The notes beneath the pieces were generated by a model. It did not search any database. It was not told where the DNA came from and saw nothing but the letters and a program-made list of their open reading frames with translations. Positions 6,554-11,275 of a stretch of 11,275 bases of DNA are shown here, piece after piece. A program made the translations under genes and the position numbers. The DNA is taken from assembly GCA_021827545.1 (NCBI GenBank), contig JAKAVH010000156.1:1-11275 (forward strand), given 5' to 3'. The DNA comes from Thermoplasmata archaeon (GTDB lineage Archaea; Thermoplasmatota; Thermoplasmata; UBA184). Each line of letters starts with the position of its first letter. Position 1 is the first letter of the stretch.

Positions 6554-7207
6554 AGGATCCTCGGGATCGACGAGGCGGGGCGCGGAAGCCTCCTGGGCCC
6601 CCTCGTCGTCGGCGCGTTCCTCGTGCGGGAGGACCGCATCCCGACGCTCGTAGGGGCCGGCGCGCGGGACTCGAAGGCCCTCTCTCCCGGCGCCCGGTCG
6701 GAGGTCTACCGCCGTCTCTCGTCCGTCGGCGAGCGCCGATCGGTCGCGCTCGCGCCGAAGACGATCGACCGCTACGTCGAGCGCGGTCGCCTCAACGAGC
6801 TCGAAGCCGAGACGTTCGCCCGGCTCGTGCGCGCGCTGAAGCCCGACGTGGCGTACGTCGACGCGTGCGACGTCGACGCACAGCGGTTCGGTCGGTCGGT
6901 CGCCGGTCGATCCGGCGGCGACGTACGGATCGTCGCCCGGCACCACGCCGATCGTGACGACCCCGTCGTCGGGGCCGCGTCGATCGTCGCGAAGGTCCGT
7001 CGCGACCGGGCGATCGCGCGGCTCGCGCACTCGCTCGACGCGTCGATCGGAAGTGGCTACCCGTCCGACCGGCGGACGATCGACTTCGCCCGGCGCGCGC
7101 TCGCGGACGGCGGCCCCGTCCCGCCGTGGATGCGAGGTTCGTGGGCCACGATGCAAAGGGTTAAGCCCGCCCGACCGGCTCGGACGCTGGACGCGTTCGT
7201 TCCATGA
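6554..7207 (+). CDS. rnhB: Ribonuclease HII, start codon missing or non-standard
   Basis: RNase HII cuts RNA in RNA-DNA hybrids and at single ribonucleotides in DNA. The reading frame holds the whole protein, about 217 residues. It has ILGIDEAGRGSLLGP with D6 and E7 at the very start, RDSKALSP (38-45), YVDACDVD with D103, HHADRDDPVVGAASIVAK with D133, and SGYPSD (167-172). So all four catalytic acids are present. No ATG, GTG or TTG occurs in frame between the upstream TAA (6506-6508) and the IDEAGRG codons. The first GTG (6623) lies after the catalytic D6/E7. The coordinates start at the AGG (6554-6556) where homologues have ATG. Either a rare start such as ATC at 6557 is used, or a substitution, frameshift or assembly error removed the start. 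The stop TGA overlaps the next ATG. Confidence 0.87.
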   Translation, partial: RILGIDEAGRGSLLGPLVVGAFLVREDRIPTLVGAGARDSKALSPGARSEVYRRLSSVGERRSVALAPKTIDRYVERGRLNELEAETFARLVRALKPDVAYVDACDVDAQRFGRSVAGRSGGDVRIVARHHADRDDPVVGAASIVAKVRRDRAIARLAHSLDASIGSGYPSDRRTIDFARRALADGGPVPPWMRGSWATMQRVKPARPARTLDAFVP

Positions 7208-7539
7208 CGGTGGAGGAGACCCTCGCGGGGCTCGTCGAGCGGTTCAACCGCCACGCCGAGAGGACCCCCGCGACGGCGGAGGAGCTCGCCGGCCTCGCGC
7301 GGACGATCGAGATCCGGCTCACCGACGCGGGGACCTACGCGGTCGACCTCGCCGGGGGCCGACTCGCGAACTTGCGATCGGGCCGAGCCCCCAAGGCCGA
7401 CGTTACGATCACGACGGACGTCGCGACGTTCCACGGCCTCGTGCGCAAGGAGATCGGCCCGATGAAGGCCCTCGTGACGCGCAAGCTCGCGATCGACGGT
7501 CGGCTCGAGGACAAGCTGCTCTTCCGAAAGCTGCTCTAG
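7204..7539 (+). CDS. SCP2 sterol-carrier-like domain protein
   Basis: This is a stand-alone SCP2-like domain of 111 residues. These small alpha/beta proteins hold a hydrophobic ligand (lipid or acyl chain), but the archaeal role is unknown. Visible features are an N-terminal amphipathic helix (TVEETLAGLVERFNRH), the strands TIEIRLTDAGTYAVDL (34-49) and GRLANLRSGRAPKADVTITT, and DVATFHGLVRKEIGPMKALV (72-91). It ends with KLAIDGRLEDKLLFRKLL, the typical end of the family, where the last helix caps the cavity. There is no signal peptide. The ATG overlaps the RNase HII stop (ATGA), so the two are translationally coupled. A functional link to RNase HII is not evident. It converges on the arginine decarboxylase gene with a gap of 12 bases. 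Confidence 0.83.
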   Translation: MTVEETLAGLVERFNRHAERTPATAEELAGLARTIEIRLTDAGTYAVDLAGGRLANLRSGRAPKADVTITTDVATFHGLVRKEIGPMKALVTRKLAIDGRLEDKLLFRKLL

Positions 7540-7551
7540 CCGCCCGGGGGC

Positions 7552-8052
7552 CTACGGAAGGAAGACGCACGCGGCGATGCAGACCCCGTAGTGGTCCATC
7601 GGGATCGAGAGTTCCTCGGTCCGGTAGTGGATGCGTCGCAGTTCGACGCCGCGGAAGTGCGCGATCTCTTCCATCCGCCACTTGAGGAACTCCTTGAGGG
7701 ACTTCTGCGTGCCGTGGAGGTGGCCTTCGGCCACGTAGCCGCCCTGGCCGTCGGTGCGGAAGCCGTACGAGATCCCCGCGCTGATCACCTCGCCTTCGCC
7801 GCCCGCGTGGCGCGACAGGACGCAGTGCGTGATGGCTCCCCGGGGGATCGTCTCCCGGTCGATCTGGCGGATCCCGATCGGCAGGACCGACGATACGCTC
7901 ACCAAGTTCTGCTCCCCGATGCCGGCCTGGAGCAGCGCGAGGTCGAAGGCGTTGAGCTCGCTCGTCTTGTTGATCCCTTTGCCGCTCGTAACGAAGAACC
8001 GCGACGGGACGGGTACGAGGGTGCGAGGGACCGCAGATCCCTTGGCGGACAC
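7552..8052 (-). CDS. pdaD: Pyruvoyl-dependent arginine decarboxylase
   Basis: It decarboxylates arginine to agmatine, the precursor of archaeal polyamines and of agmatidine in tRNA-Ile2. The proenzyme has 166 residues. LNAFDLALLQAGIGEQNLVS (33-52) leads to VSSVLPIG, where self-cleavage between S54 and S55 would give the pyruvoyl group. The catalytic acid is E109 in YVAEGHLHG. The C-terminal CIAACVFLP is also typical. The start is GTG at 8052, and a TATA-like CTTAAG lies 27 bases upstream, so a leaderless mRNA is likely even though hxlB ends only 49 bases away. This is the ArgDC form also found in Methanocaldococcus, not the SAM decarboxylase-derived form of crenarchaea. Confidence 0.93.
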   Translation of the reverse strand: MSAKGSAVPRTLVPVPSRFFVTSGKGINKTSELNAFDLALLQAGIGEQNLVSVSSVLPIGIRQIDRETIPRGAITHCVLSRHAGGEGEVISAGISYGFRTDGQGGYVAEGHLHGTQKSLKEFLKWRMEEIAHFRGVELRRIHYRTEELSIPMDHYGVCIAACVFLP

Positions 8053-8074
8053 GCCGGCCGGGAAGGGGACCGCT

Positions 8075-8084
8075 CCTTAAGCTT
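8075..8084 (-). promoter_or_regulatory. TATA-like box of the arginine decarboxylase gene
   Basis: The minus-strand sequence AAGCTTAAGG holds TTAAG centred about 27 bases before the GTG at 8052. It lies in the 49-base gap after the hxlB stop, so the decarboxylase can be transcribed on its own. Confidence 0.45.
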
Positions 8085-8101
8085 TGGCGCGCGGCCGGGC
8101 G

Positions 8102-8674
8102 CTAGACCATGATCGCGTGGCGCCGTCGCATCGAATCTTCGGTCTCGCCTCGCGTCCGCAAAAGTTCGGCGATGAGACTGTCGGTAAGCCGCAGGCTCGC
8201 CGACTCGAACAGCGTTCCGAGCGGCGCGTAGCGGGGGCGGTCGGGGTCCTCGGCGAACTCGATCGTGAGGAGGACGGTCGCGGTGTGCGCGATCTTCGAC
8301 CCCGGACGGGCCGTGAGGACGATGAGGTCGGCGCCCTCGCGCCGAACGATGTTGGCGGTCTGCATCGACGAGTAACTCTCGCCCTGGCCCGAGAGCAGGA
8401 AGACGGTATCCCCCCGGCGGACGATCGGGGTGACGCTTTCCCCGATGACGTACGCGCGCAGGCCCGCTTGGACCAGCCGCATCGCGAACGCGCGGCCGAT
8501 GATGCCGCTGCGTCCCGCGCCGTAGACGAAGATCTGCGGGGCCCGCGCGAGAAGGTCGACGGCGCGGCCGATCGCCTTCGGGTCGACCCGCTCGAGCGCG
8601 GCGGTGACCCTCTCGCCGATGTAGCGGACGGCGCGAGTGACCGTCGGGCGCTCAGCGTCCCCGTTGGTGCCCAC
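8102..8674 (-). CDS. hxlB: 6-phospho-3-hexuloisomerase (SIS domain)
   Basis: It interconverts fructose 6-phosphate and D-arabino-3-hexulose 6-phosphate. In archaea it normally works with 3-hexulose-6-phosphate synthase to make ribulose 5-phosphate and formaldehyde (reverse ribulose monophosphate route). It has 190 residues, a single SIS domain. Family motifs are FVYGAGRSGIIGRAFAMRL (49-67), GESVTPIV (78-85), LLSGQGESYSS (93-103), APLGTLFE (150-157) and the C-terminal MRRRHA (182-187), which reaches the partner active site in the tetramer. The start is GTG at 8674, inside the end of the upstream TIM-barrel gene (23-base overlap), suggesting coupled translation. The synthase partner (hxlA) is not in the window. 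A variant of the common SGSGET motif (SGQGES) is present but keeps the phosphate-binding serines. Confidence 0.88.
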   Translation of the reverse strand: MGTNGDAERPTVTRAVRYIGERVTAALERVDPKAIGRAVDLLARAPQIFVYGAGRSGIIGRAFAMRLVQAGLRAYVIGESVTPIVRRGDTVFLLSGQGESYSSMQTANIVRREGADLIVLTARPGSKIAHTATVLLTIEFAEDPDRPRYAPLGTLFESASLRLTDSLIAELLRTRGETEDSMRRRHAIMV

Positions 8675-9824
8675 GAACCTTCGCCTCCCTGGGACGCGCG
8701 GCCGCCGCGGCCGGGCGCGCGGGCCGGGCCGCCGGTTGTCGGGACGGGCGCACCCCGGGGGCGCCCGCCTTGCGGGCCGCCGGGGCCCCGGGCGCTCGCG
8801 CGGCCGGCGCCGCGTGTAGCTTCGTCCAGCGCCGCGTGAGCGCGCGCTCGTAGAGGAGCTTCATGTACATCGCGTCGTGCTCGAGGAGCGGAGAGCTCGA
8901 GATCACCGTCACATCGTAGTCCCGCTCCGCGAGGAGCTCCGCGAGCGGGTCGAACCGCACGAGGCCGCGCTTGATCGGGGTCAGCCGGAACTCGCCCGGG
9001 CCGTAGAACTCCACGCCCGAGAAGTTGAGGTAGAGGGGACCGTCGGTCGCCTCCACGAACTGCTTGACCAGCGTCTCGAGCTGGGCGGGGTCCTCGAAGT
9101 TCGTGCGTTCGCGGGCCGCGAGGTGTGCGAGGTTGAGGACCGGCACCGTCCGCTTGACCCGGCGGACGAGCTCGAGGACCTCCTCCCGGGAACCGAAGAC
9201 GTCGGGGTGGCCGCTCGGCTCGATCGCGAGGCGAACCGTCCCCTTCGAGAACTTCGAGAACCAGTCGGAGAGGTCGGTGACGATCTCGGTGAGCTCCTGG
9301 ACGGAATCCCTCCGGTCGCCCCCCCCGTAGAATCCGAGGTGCGTCACCGTGAGCCGCGCCCCGAGCCCTTGCGCAAGGACCCCGGCCCACTGGATCTGCC
9401 GGGTCGACTGCTCGCGCGCGTCGCTCGAGCCGAAGAAATCGACGTAGTAGGGCGCGTGCAGCGTAAGGTCCGCGTCGAGCGCGCGTCCGAGCATCTTCGT
9501 CTGCTGGAGGTCGGGATAGTCCTTCGCGAGGCTCCACGTGAGCGTCGAGACCGAATCGCGCCGGCGGATCGGGGCCGAGATCGCGTCGAGGCTCGGGGGG
9601 CCGCCCTGGTGGTCCGATGGCCCGACGCTGACGACGAGCTGCTGGGGGAGTTCGCGGGCGAGGTGGCCCACTTCCTCGTCGAGCGCGAGCCGCGTCAGCG
9701 GGTTGACCTTGATGAACTGGACCTCCATCGCGGTGAGCCCGAGATGGTGGACGTCCGCAATGCCGTCCCGGAGCGTTCGCCCCTTGCAGGAAAGAGGGAT
9801 CCCCGCAGGTCCGAATCGGATCAC
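8652..9824 (-). CDS. Endonuclease IV-like / xylose isomerase-like TIM-barrel protein with insertion and basic Ala/Pro/Arg tail
   Basis: This 390-residue protein of the AP endonuclease family 2 superfamily starts MIRFGPAGIPLSCKGRT, the hallmark of an archaeal endonuclease IV-like group. Possible metal ligands and conserved residues are E34 (AMEVQFI), H123 (TLHAPYY), H162 (VTHLGFYGGG), E202 (AIEPSG), H234 (LNLAHLAARE), N267 (YLNFSG) and the SSSPLLEHDA segment (309-318). Endonuclease IV cleaves abasic sites in DNA using metals, but whether this branch does so is uncertain. Two oddities stand out. About 50 extra residues lie before LTLHAPYY (roughly 62-117), where relatives pass directly from helix to strand. 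The last 55 residues (336-390) are almost only Ala, Pro, Arg, Gly and Lys. The GTG at 9824 is chosen to match the family N-terminus; a TATA box lies 48 bases upstream. The gene end overlaps hxlB. Confidence 0.82.
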   Translation of the reverse strand: MIRFGPAGIPLSCKGRTLRDGIADVHHLGLTAMEVQFIKVNPLTRLALDEEVGHLARELPQQLVVSVGPSDHQGGPPSLDAISAPIRRRDSVSTLTWSLAKDYPDLQQTKMLGRALDADLTLHAPYYVDFFGSSDAREQSTRQIQWAGVLAQGLGARLTVTHLGFYGGGDRRDSVQELTEIVTDLSDWFSKFSKGTVRLAIEPSGHPDVFGSREEVLELVRRVKRTVPVLNLAHLAARERTNFEDPAQLETLVKQFVEATDGPLYLNFSGVEFYGPGEFRLTPIKRGLVRFDPLAELLAERDYDVTVISSSPLLEHDAMYMKLLYERALTRRWTKLHAAPAARAPGAPAARKAGAPGVRPSRQPAARPARPAAAAARPREAKVRGHQRGR

Positions 9825-9866
9825 GAGTGACCAAGCCTCAAACGGGGGAGCGGGGTAATCTCCGAA

Positions 9867-9877
9867 CCTATATAGCG
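9867..9877 (-). promoter_or_regulatory. TATA box of the TIM-barrel gene, overlapping the rlmE stop
   Basis: GCTATATAGG (minus strand) is the strongest AT-rich element of this region. It lies about 48 bases before the GTG at 9824, giving a predicted leader of about 22 bases that contains a weak GAGG. Its bases include the TAG stop of rlmE (9868-9870). Confidence 0.55.
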
Positions 9878-10521
9878 GGCCGGCCGGGGACCTCGGAATC
9901 CGGCGACTTCGCACCGGACCGCTCCCGGCGGGGTCGGTAGCCGCGCGCGACCAGGTAGAGCTCCGAGGACGGATCGCGCGACGCGGGAGGCTTGGTGCGC
10001 CGCACGTCATCGAACGATGCCGCGACGTCCCGCGCGAGGTCGTCCAGCAGGTCGCCGGCGAACACCTTGGCCACGAACGTCCCACCGGGTCGAAGATGCG
10101 CCCGCGCGACCTCGAAGGCGTCCCGGACGAGCGCGACCGAGCGGGCATGGTCGGTCGCGTACGCTCCCCCGATGCGCGGCGAGAGGTCGGAGAGGACGAC
10201 GTCGAACGGCTCGGGTCCGAGCCGCCCCGTCAATCGCGGGTCGCCGACCCGTCCCCGGACGACCTCGACGCCCTCGATCGGTTCGATCGGCCGCAGGTCC
10301 ACGGCGACCACCCGCCCGGGGCCTCCGACGCGGTCGCGGGCGATCAGGGCCCAGCCGCCCGGGGCCGCCCCGAGGTCGAGAACGCGCCCGCCCGTACGGA
10401 AGAGGCGGAAGCGGTCGTCGAGGTAGGCGAGCTTGAACGCGGCCCGGGACCGCAGGCCCTCCCGCTGGGCGGCGAGATAGTACCGGTCCCTTTGGCGCTC
10501 GGACACGAACCGACGGCCCAT
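9868..10521 (-). CDS. rlmE: RlmE/FtsJ-type 23S rRNA 2'-O-methyltransferase
   Basis: This SAM-dependent methyltransferase acts on the ribose 2'-OH of a uridine in the A-loop of 23S rRNA (position 2552 in E. coli numbering). It has 217 residues. The N-terminus RDRYYLAAQREGLRSRAAFK is typical. The SAM site is VLDLGAAPGGWA (47-58). The catalytic tetrad is K30, D112 (LSDLSPRIGG), K152 (FVAKVF) and E187 (SSELYLVARGY). The last 25 residues are a charged tail without motif. I chose the ATG at 10521 (MGRRFVSERQRD), which matches archaeal N-termini. An ATG four codons earlier (10533) is also possible. No clear Shine-Dalgarno precedes either start. A weak CATGTAG lies about 26 bases before 10521. A TRAM domain, present in some archaeal RlmE proteins, is absent. 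Confidence 0.92.
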   Translation of the reverse strand: MGRRFVSERQRDRYYLAAQREGLRSRAAFKLAYLDDRFRLFRTGGRVLDLGAAPGGWALIARDRVGGPGRVVAVDLRPIEPIEGVEVVRGRVGDPRLTGRLGPEPFDVVLSDLSPRIGGAYATDHARSVALVRDAFEVARAHLRPGGTFVAKVFAGDLLDDLARDVAASFDDVRRTKPPASRDPSSELYLVARGYRPRRERSGAKSPDSEVPGRPAI

Positions 10522-10533
10522 CGCCGCGCGCAT

Positions 10534-10971
10534 CGACGCACGGCTACATGAGTCCCCGCCGCTCGCGCCCGAGCGCTCGCCGGCCCCCCCGCGTTGGGAG
10601 CGACGCCCGAGCGGCCGCGCCCGGGCCGCCCCTTCGTGCGGACGCGAGCGCCCGGATCGTGGGACGGGGAACGACGTATAACACGCCCACGGTGAACGCG
10701 ACCGCTGCCCACGAGGCGGACCCCGCCGACCGGTCGGGCTCGCGCGCCCGCGGGCCGGGGGGGACGTGCGGGGGACGGCCGGGTCCCGGCAGACGAGGCG
10801 CGACGATACCCCGCCTCGGCGCCGGGGAGAGACGAGGACGACGGCGGAGCGAACGCCTTTCGGCCCCGGGCGTCCCCGTCGAAACGGACGTCCGGGTCGA
10901 AGATAGGATCGGCGACCGGCGGGCCTACGCCCGGCCACTAGCCGAAAAGGACCCACCGGGACCCGAGGAGG
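10534..10971. other. GC-rich region with no convincing gene
   Basis: These 438 bases separate rlmE from tRNA-Pro. All open frames give Arg/Pro/Gly-rich, low-complexity products. One minus-strand frame ending at 10544 contains a possible hydrophobic segment (WAAVAFTVGVLYVV) but has no usable start codon. The AT-rich GTATAAC at 10676-10682 is the only TATA-like patch; it could place a minus-strand start near 10653 with a long rlmE leader, or a plus-strand start near 10705. A 6-bp hairpin with 4-base loop (10560-10575) lies close before rlmE. I could not match 7S RNA or RNase P RNA landmarks. Confidence 0.5.
10943..10952 (-). terminator. T-rich terminator after tRNA-Pro
   Basis: The minus strand reads TCCTTTTCGG about 20 bases after the tRNA 3' end. 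A short T run is the usual archaeal termination signal. It is weak, with only four T. Confidence 0.35.
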
Positions 10972-11046
10972 TGGGGCCGTCCGAATTTGAATCGGAGTCT
11001 CTTGCACCCCAAGCAAGAAGGATGGTCCAAGCTACCCCACGGCCCC
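10972..11046 (-). tRNA. tRNA-Pro, anticodon GGG
   Basis: The minus strand folds as a complete cloverleaf of 75 bases. The acceptor GGGGCCG pairs fully with CGGCCCC, followed by discriminator A; CCA is not encoded. The anticodon stem CTTGC/GCAAG holds the loop TTGGGGT, so the anticodon is GGG, reading proline CCC and CCU. The T arm is TCCGA-TTCAAAT-TCGGA, with all pairs. The D arm GGGT...ATCC includes one G-U pair. There is no intron. A TATA-like box about 38 bases upstream and a T-rich stretch downstream suggest an independent gene. Confidence 0.95.
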
Positions 11047-11078
11047 ACGAGGCGTCGGCGGCGCGCCGACCCGACCCG

Positions 11079-11091
11079 CTTAGATAATGGT
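11079..11091 (-). promoter_or_regulatory. TATA-like box of tRNA-Pro
   Basis: The minus strand reads ACCATTATCTAAG, the most AT-rich patch here, centred about 38 bases before the tRNA 5' end. This would place initiation about 12 bases before the mature tRNA. It lies between the stop of the upstream gene (11114) and the tRNA. Confidence 0.55.
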
Positions 11092-11113
11092 TTGCCCGAA
11101 CCGACGCGCCGGC

Positions 11114-11275
11114 CTAGTGGTGGACGAACCACCACGTCACGATCCCCGACACCGCGATGATCGCGGTGTTGACGAGCGCGCGCAAGAAGAACGTCCAGAG
11201 GTCGAGCTTCCCCTCGGCGGGCCCGACGGCGGCGGGCGGTGTCGAGCTTCCGGCGTACGGAGTGTACGGCGACCG
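11114..11275 (-). CDS. C-terminal end of a membrane-anchored protein, cut by window edge
   Basis: Only the last 53 residues are present, ending in TAG at 11114-11116. A Pro/Ser/Ala linker (SPYTPYAGSSTPPAAVGPAE) leads to a single hydrophobic helix (LWTFFLRALVNTAIIAVSG, then IVTWWFV) and the end HH. This looks like a soluble or repeat-rich protein attached by a C-terminal helix, or the last helix of a small membrane protein. I do not recognise the family. The open frame extends to the window edge, third codon positions are G/C, and the tRNA promoter follows its stop at the usual distance. Its promoter and N-terminus are outside the window. Confidence 0.65.
   Translation of the reverse strand, partial: RSPYTPYAGSSTPPAAVGPAEGKLDLWTFFLRALVNTAIIAVSGIVTWWFVHH

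Noticed and set aside
6482..7156. N-terminal extension of the aldolase frame up to 7156
   Set aside because: It is antisense to RNase HII and would add over 200 residues to a family of about 300; the ATG at 6481 with its TATA box fits.
8690..8820. Repeat-like GC-rich stretch encoding the Ala/Pro/Arg tail
   Set aside because: It is low complexity from codon bias; no regular repeat unit or spacer pattern is seen, so it is not a CRISPR or tandem repeat array.
8077..9834. 585-codon minus-strand frame in another phase of the TIM-barrel and hxlB genes
   Set aside because: Its translation is Arg/Ala/Ser-rich without motifs, whereas the other phase shows clear family signatures.
9825..10148. Extension of the TIM-barrel protein upstream to 10148
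   Set aside because: It overlaps rlmE in another frame, and homologues start at the IRFGPAGIPLS segment encoded from 9824.
10544..10927. Minus-strand open frame with a possible membrane helix (WAAVAFTVGVLYVV)
   Set aside because: No ATG, GTG or TTG lies before the helix after the upstream stop, and the rest is Arg/Pro-rich. The hydrophobic codons coincide with a TATA-like AT-rich patch, so chance is likely.
10680..10950. Possible 7S (SRP) RNA or RNase P RNA
   Set aside because: I found neither the GNAR-loop helix 8 pattern followed by AGCAGC of archaeal 7S RNA nor the GAGGAAAGTCC and ACAGAA elements of RNase P RNA on either strand.
10972..11046. tRNA-Pro as an integration (att) site
   Set aside because: No integrase gene or duplicated tRNA 3' end is visible within the window.
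10548..11087. Plus-strand open frame across the gap
   Set aside because: It reads antisense through the tRNA gene and its product is low-complexity Arg/Pro/Gly sequence.

Overview
The window is a gene-dense, GC-rich (about 70% by eye) stretch of archaeal chromosome. The archaeal markers are ribosomal protein S8e, the 19 kDa SRP protein, a GPN-loop GTPase, pyruvoyl-dependent arginine decarboxylase, an ADP-forming acyl-CoA synthetase, an archaeal-type RlmE and a tRNA-Pro without encoded CCA. TATA-like boxes lie about 26 bases from several start codons, as expected for leaderless archaeal mRNAs. The gene set fits a GC-rich member of the Thermoplasmatota best, notably glucose dehydrogenase beside a 2-keto-3-deoxygluconate-type aldolase, pyruvoyl ArgDC and many leaderless starts. 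That placement is inference, not proof.

Layout. 1-877 (-): N-terminal part of an ADP-forming acyl-CoA synthetase, divergent from an Mrp/NBP35 Fe-S carrier ATPase (944-1816, +); both appear to share one TATA element near 918. 1788-2501 (-): a compact TraB-family protein whose end overlaps mrp. 2579-2881 (+): an unrecognised 100-residue protein with a leaderless promoter. 2913-4414 (-): operon rps8e, srp19, GPN GTPase. 4463-6481 (-): operon of a DHDPS-superfamily aldolase and glucose 1-dehydrogenase, i.e. Entner-Doudoroff sugar oxidation. 6554-7539 (+): RNase HII, without a normal start codon, coupled by an ATGA overlap to an SCP2-domain protein. 7552-10521 (-): pyruvoyl arginine decarboxylase, 6-phospho-3-hexuloisomerase, an endonuclease IV-like TIM-barrel protein with a basic Ala/Pro/Arg tail, and the RlmE 2'-O-methyltransferase. 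10534-10971: a GC-rich stretch with no convincing gene. 10972-11046 (-): tRNA-Pro(GGG). 11114-11275 (-): C-terminus of a membrane-anchored protein.

The genes are mostly housekeeping: protein synthesis and targeting (S8e, SRP19, RlmE, tRNA-Pro), Fe-S assembly, DNA maintenance (RNase HII, endonuclease IV-like) and central carbon or polyamine metabolism (glucose dehydrogenase, aldolase, hexuloisomerase, arginine decarboxylase, acyl-CoA synthetase). I see no mobile element, CRISPR array or defence island, and no clear undescribed multi-gene system. The most interesting points are the lost start codon of RNase HII, the inserted segment and tail of the TIM-barrel protein, the shared divergent promoter at 918, the orphan 100-residue protein and the silent region before the tRNA.
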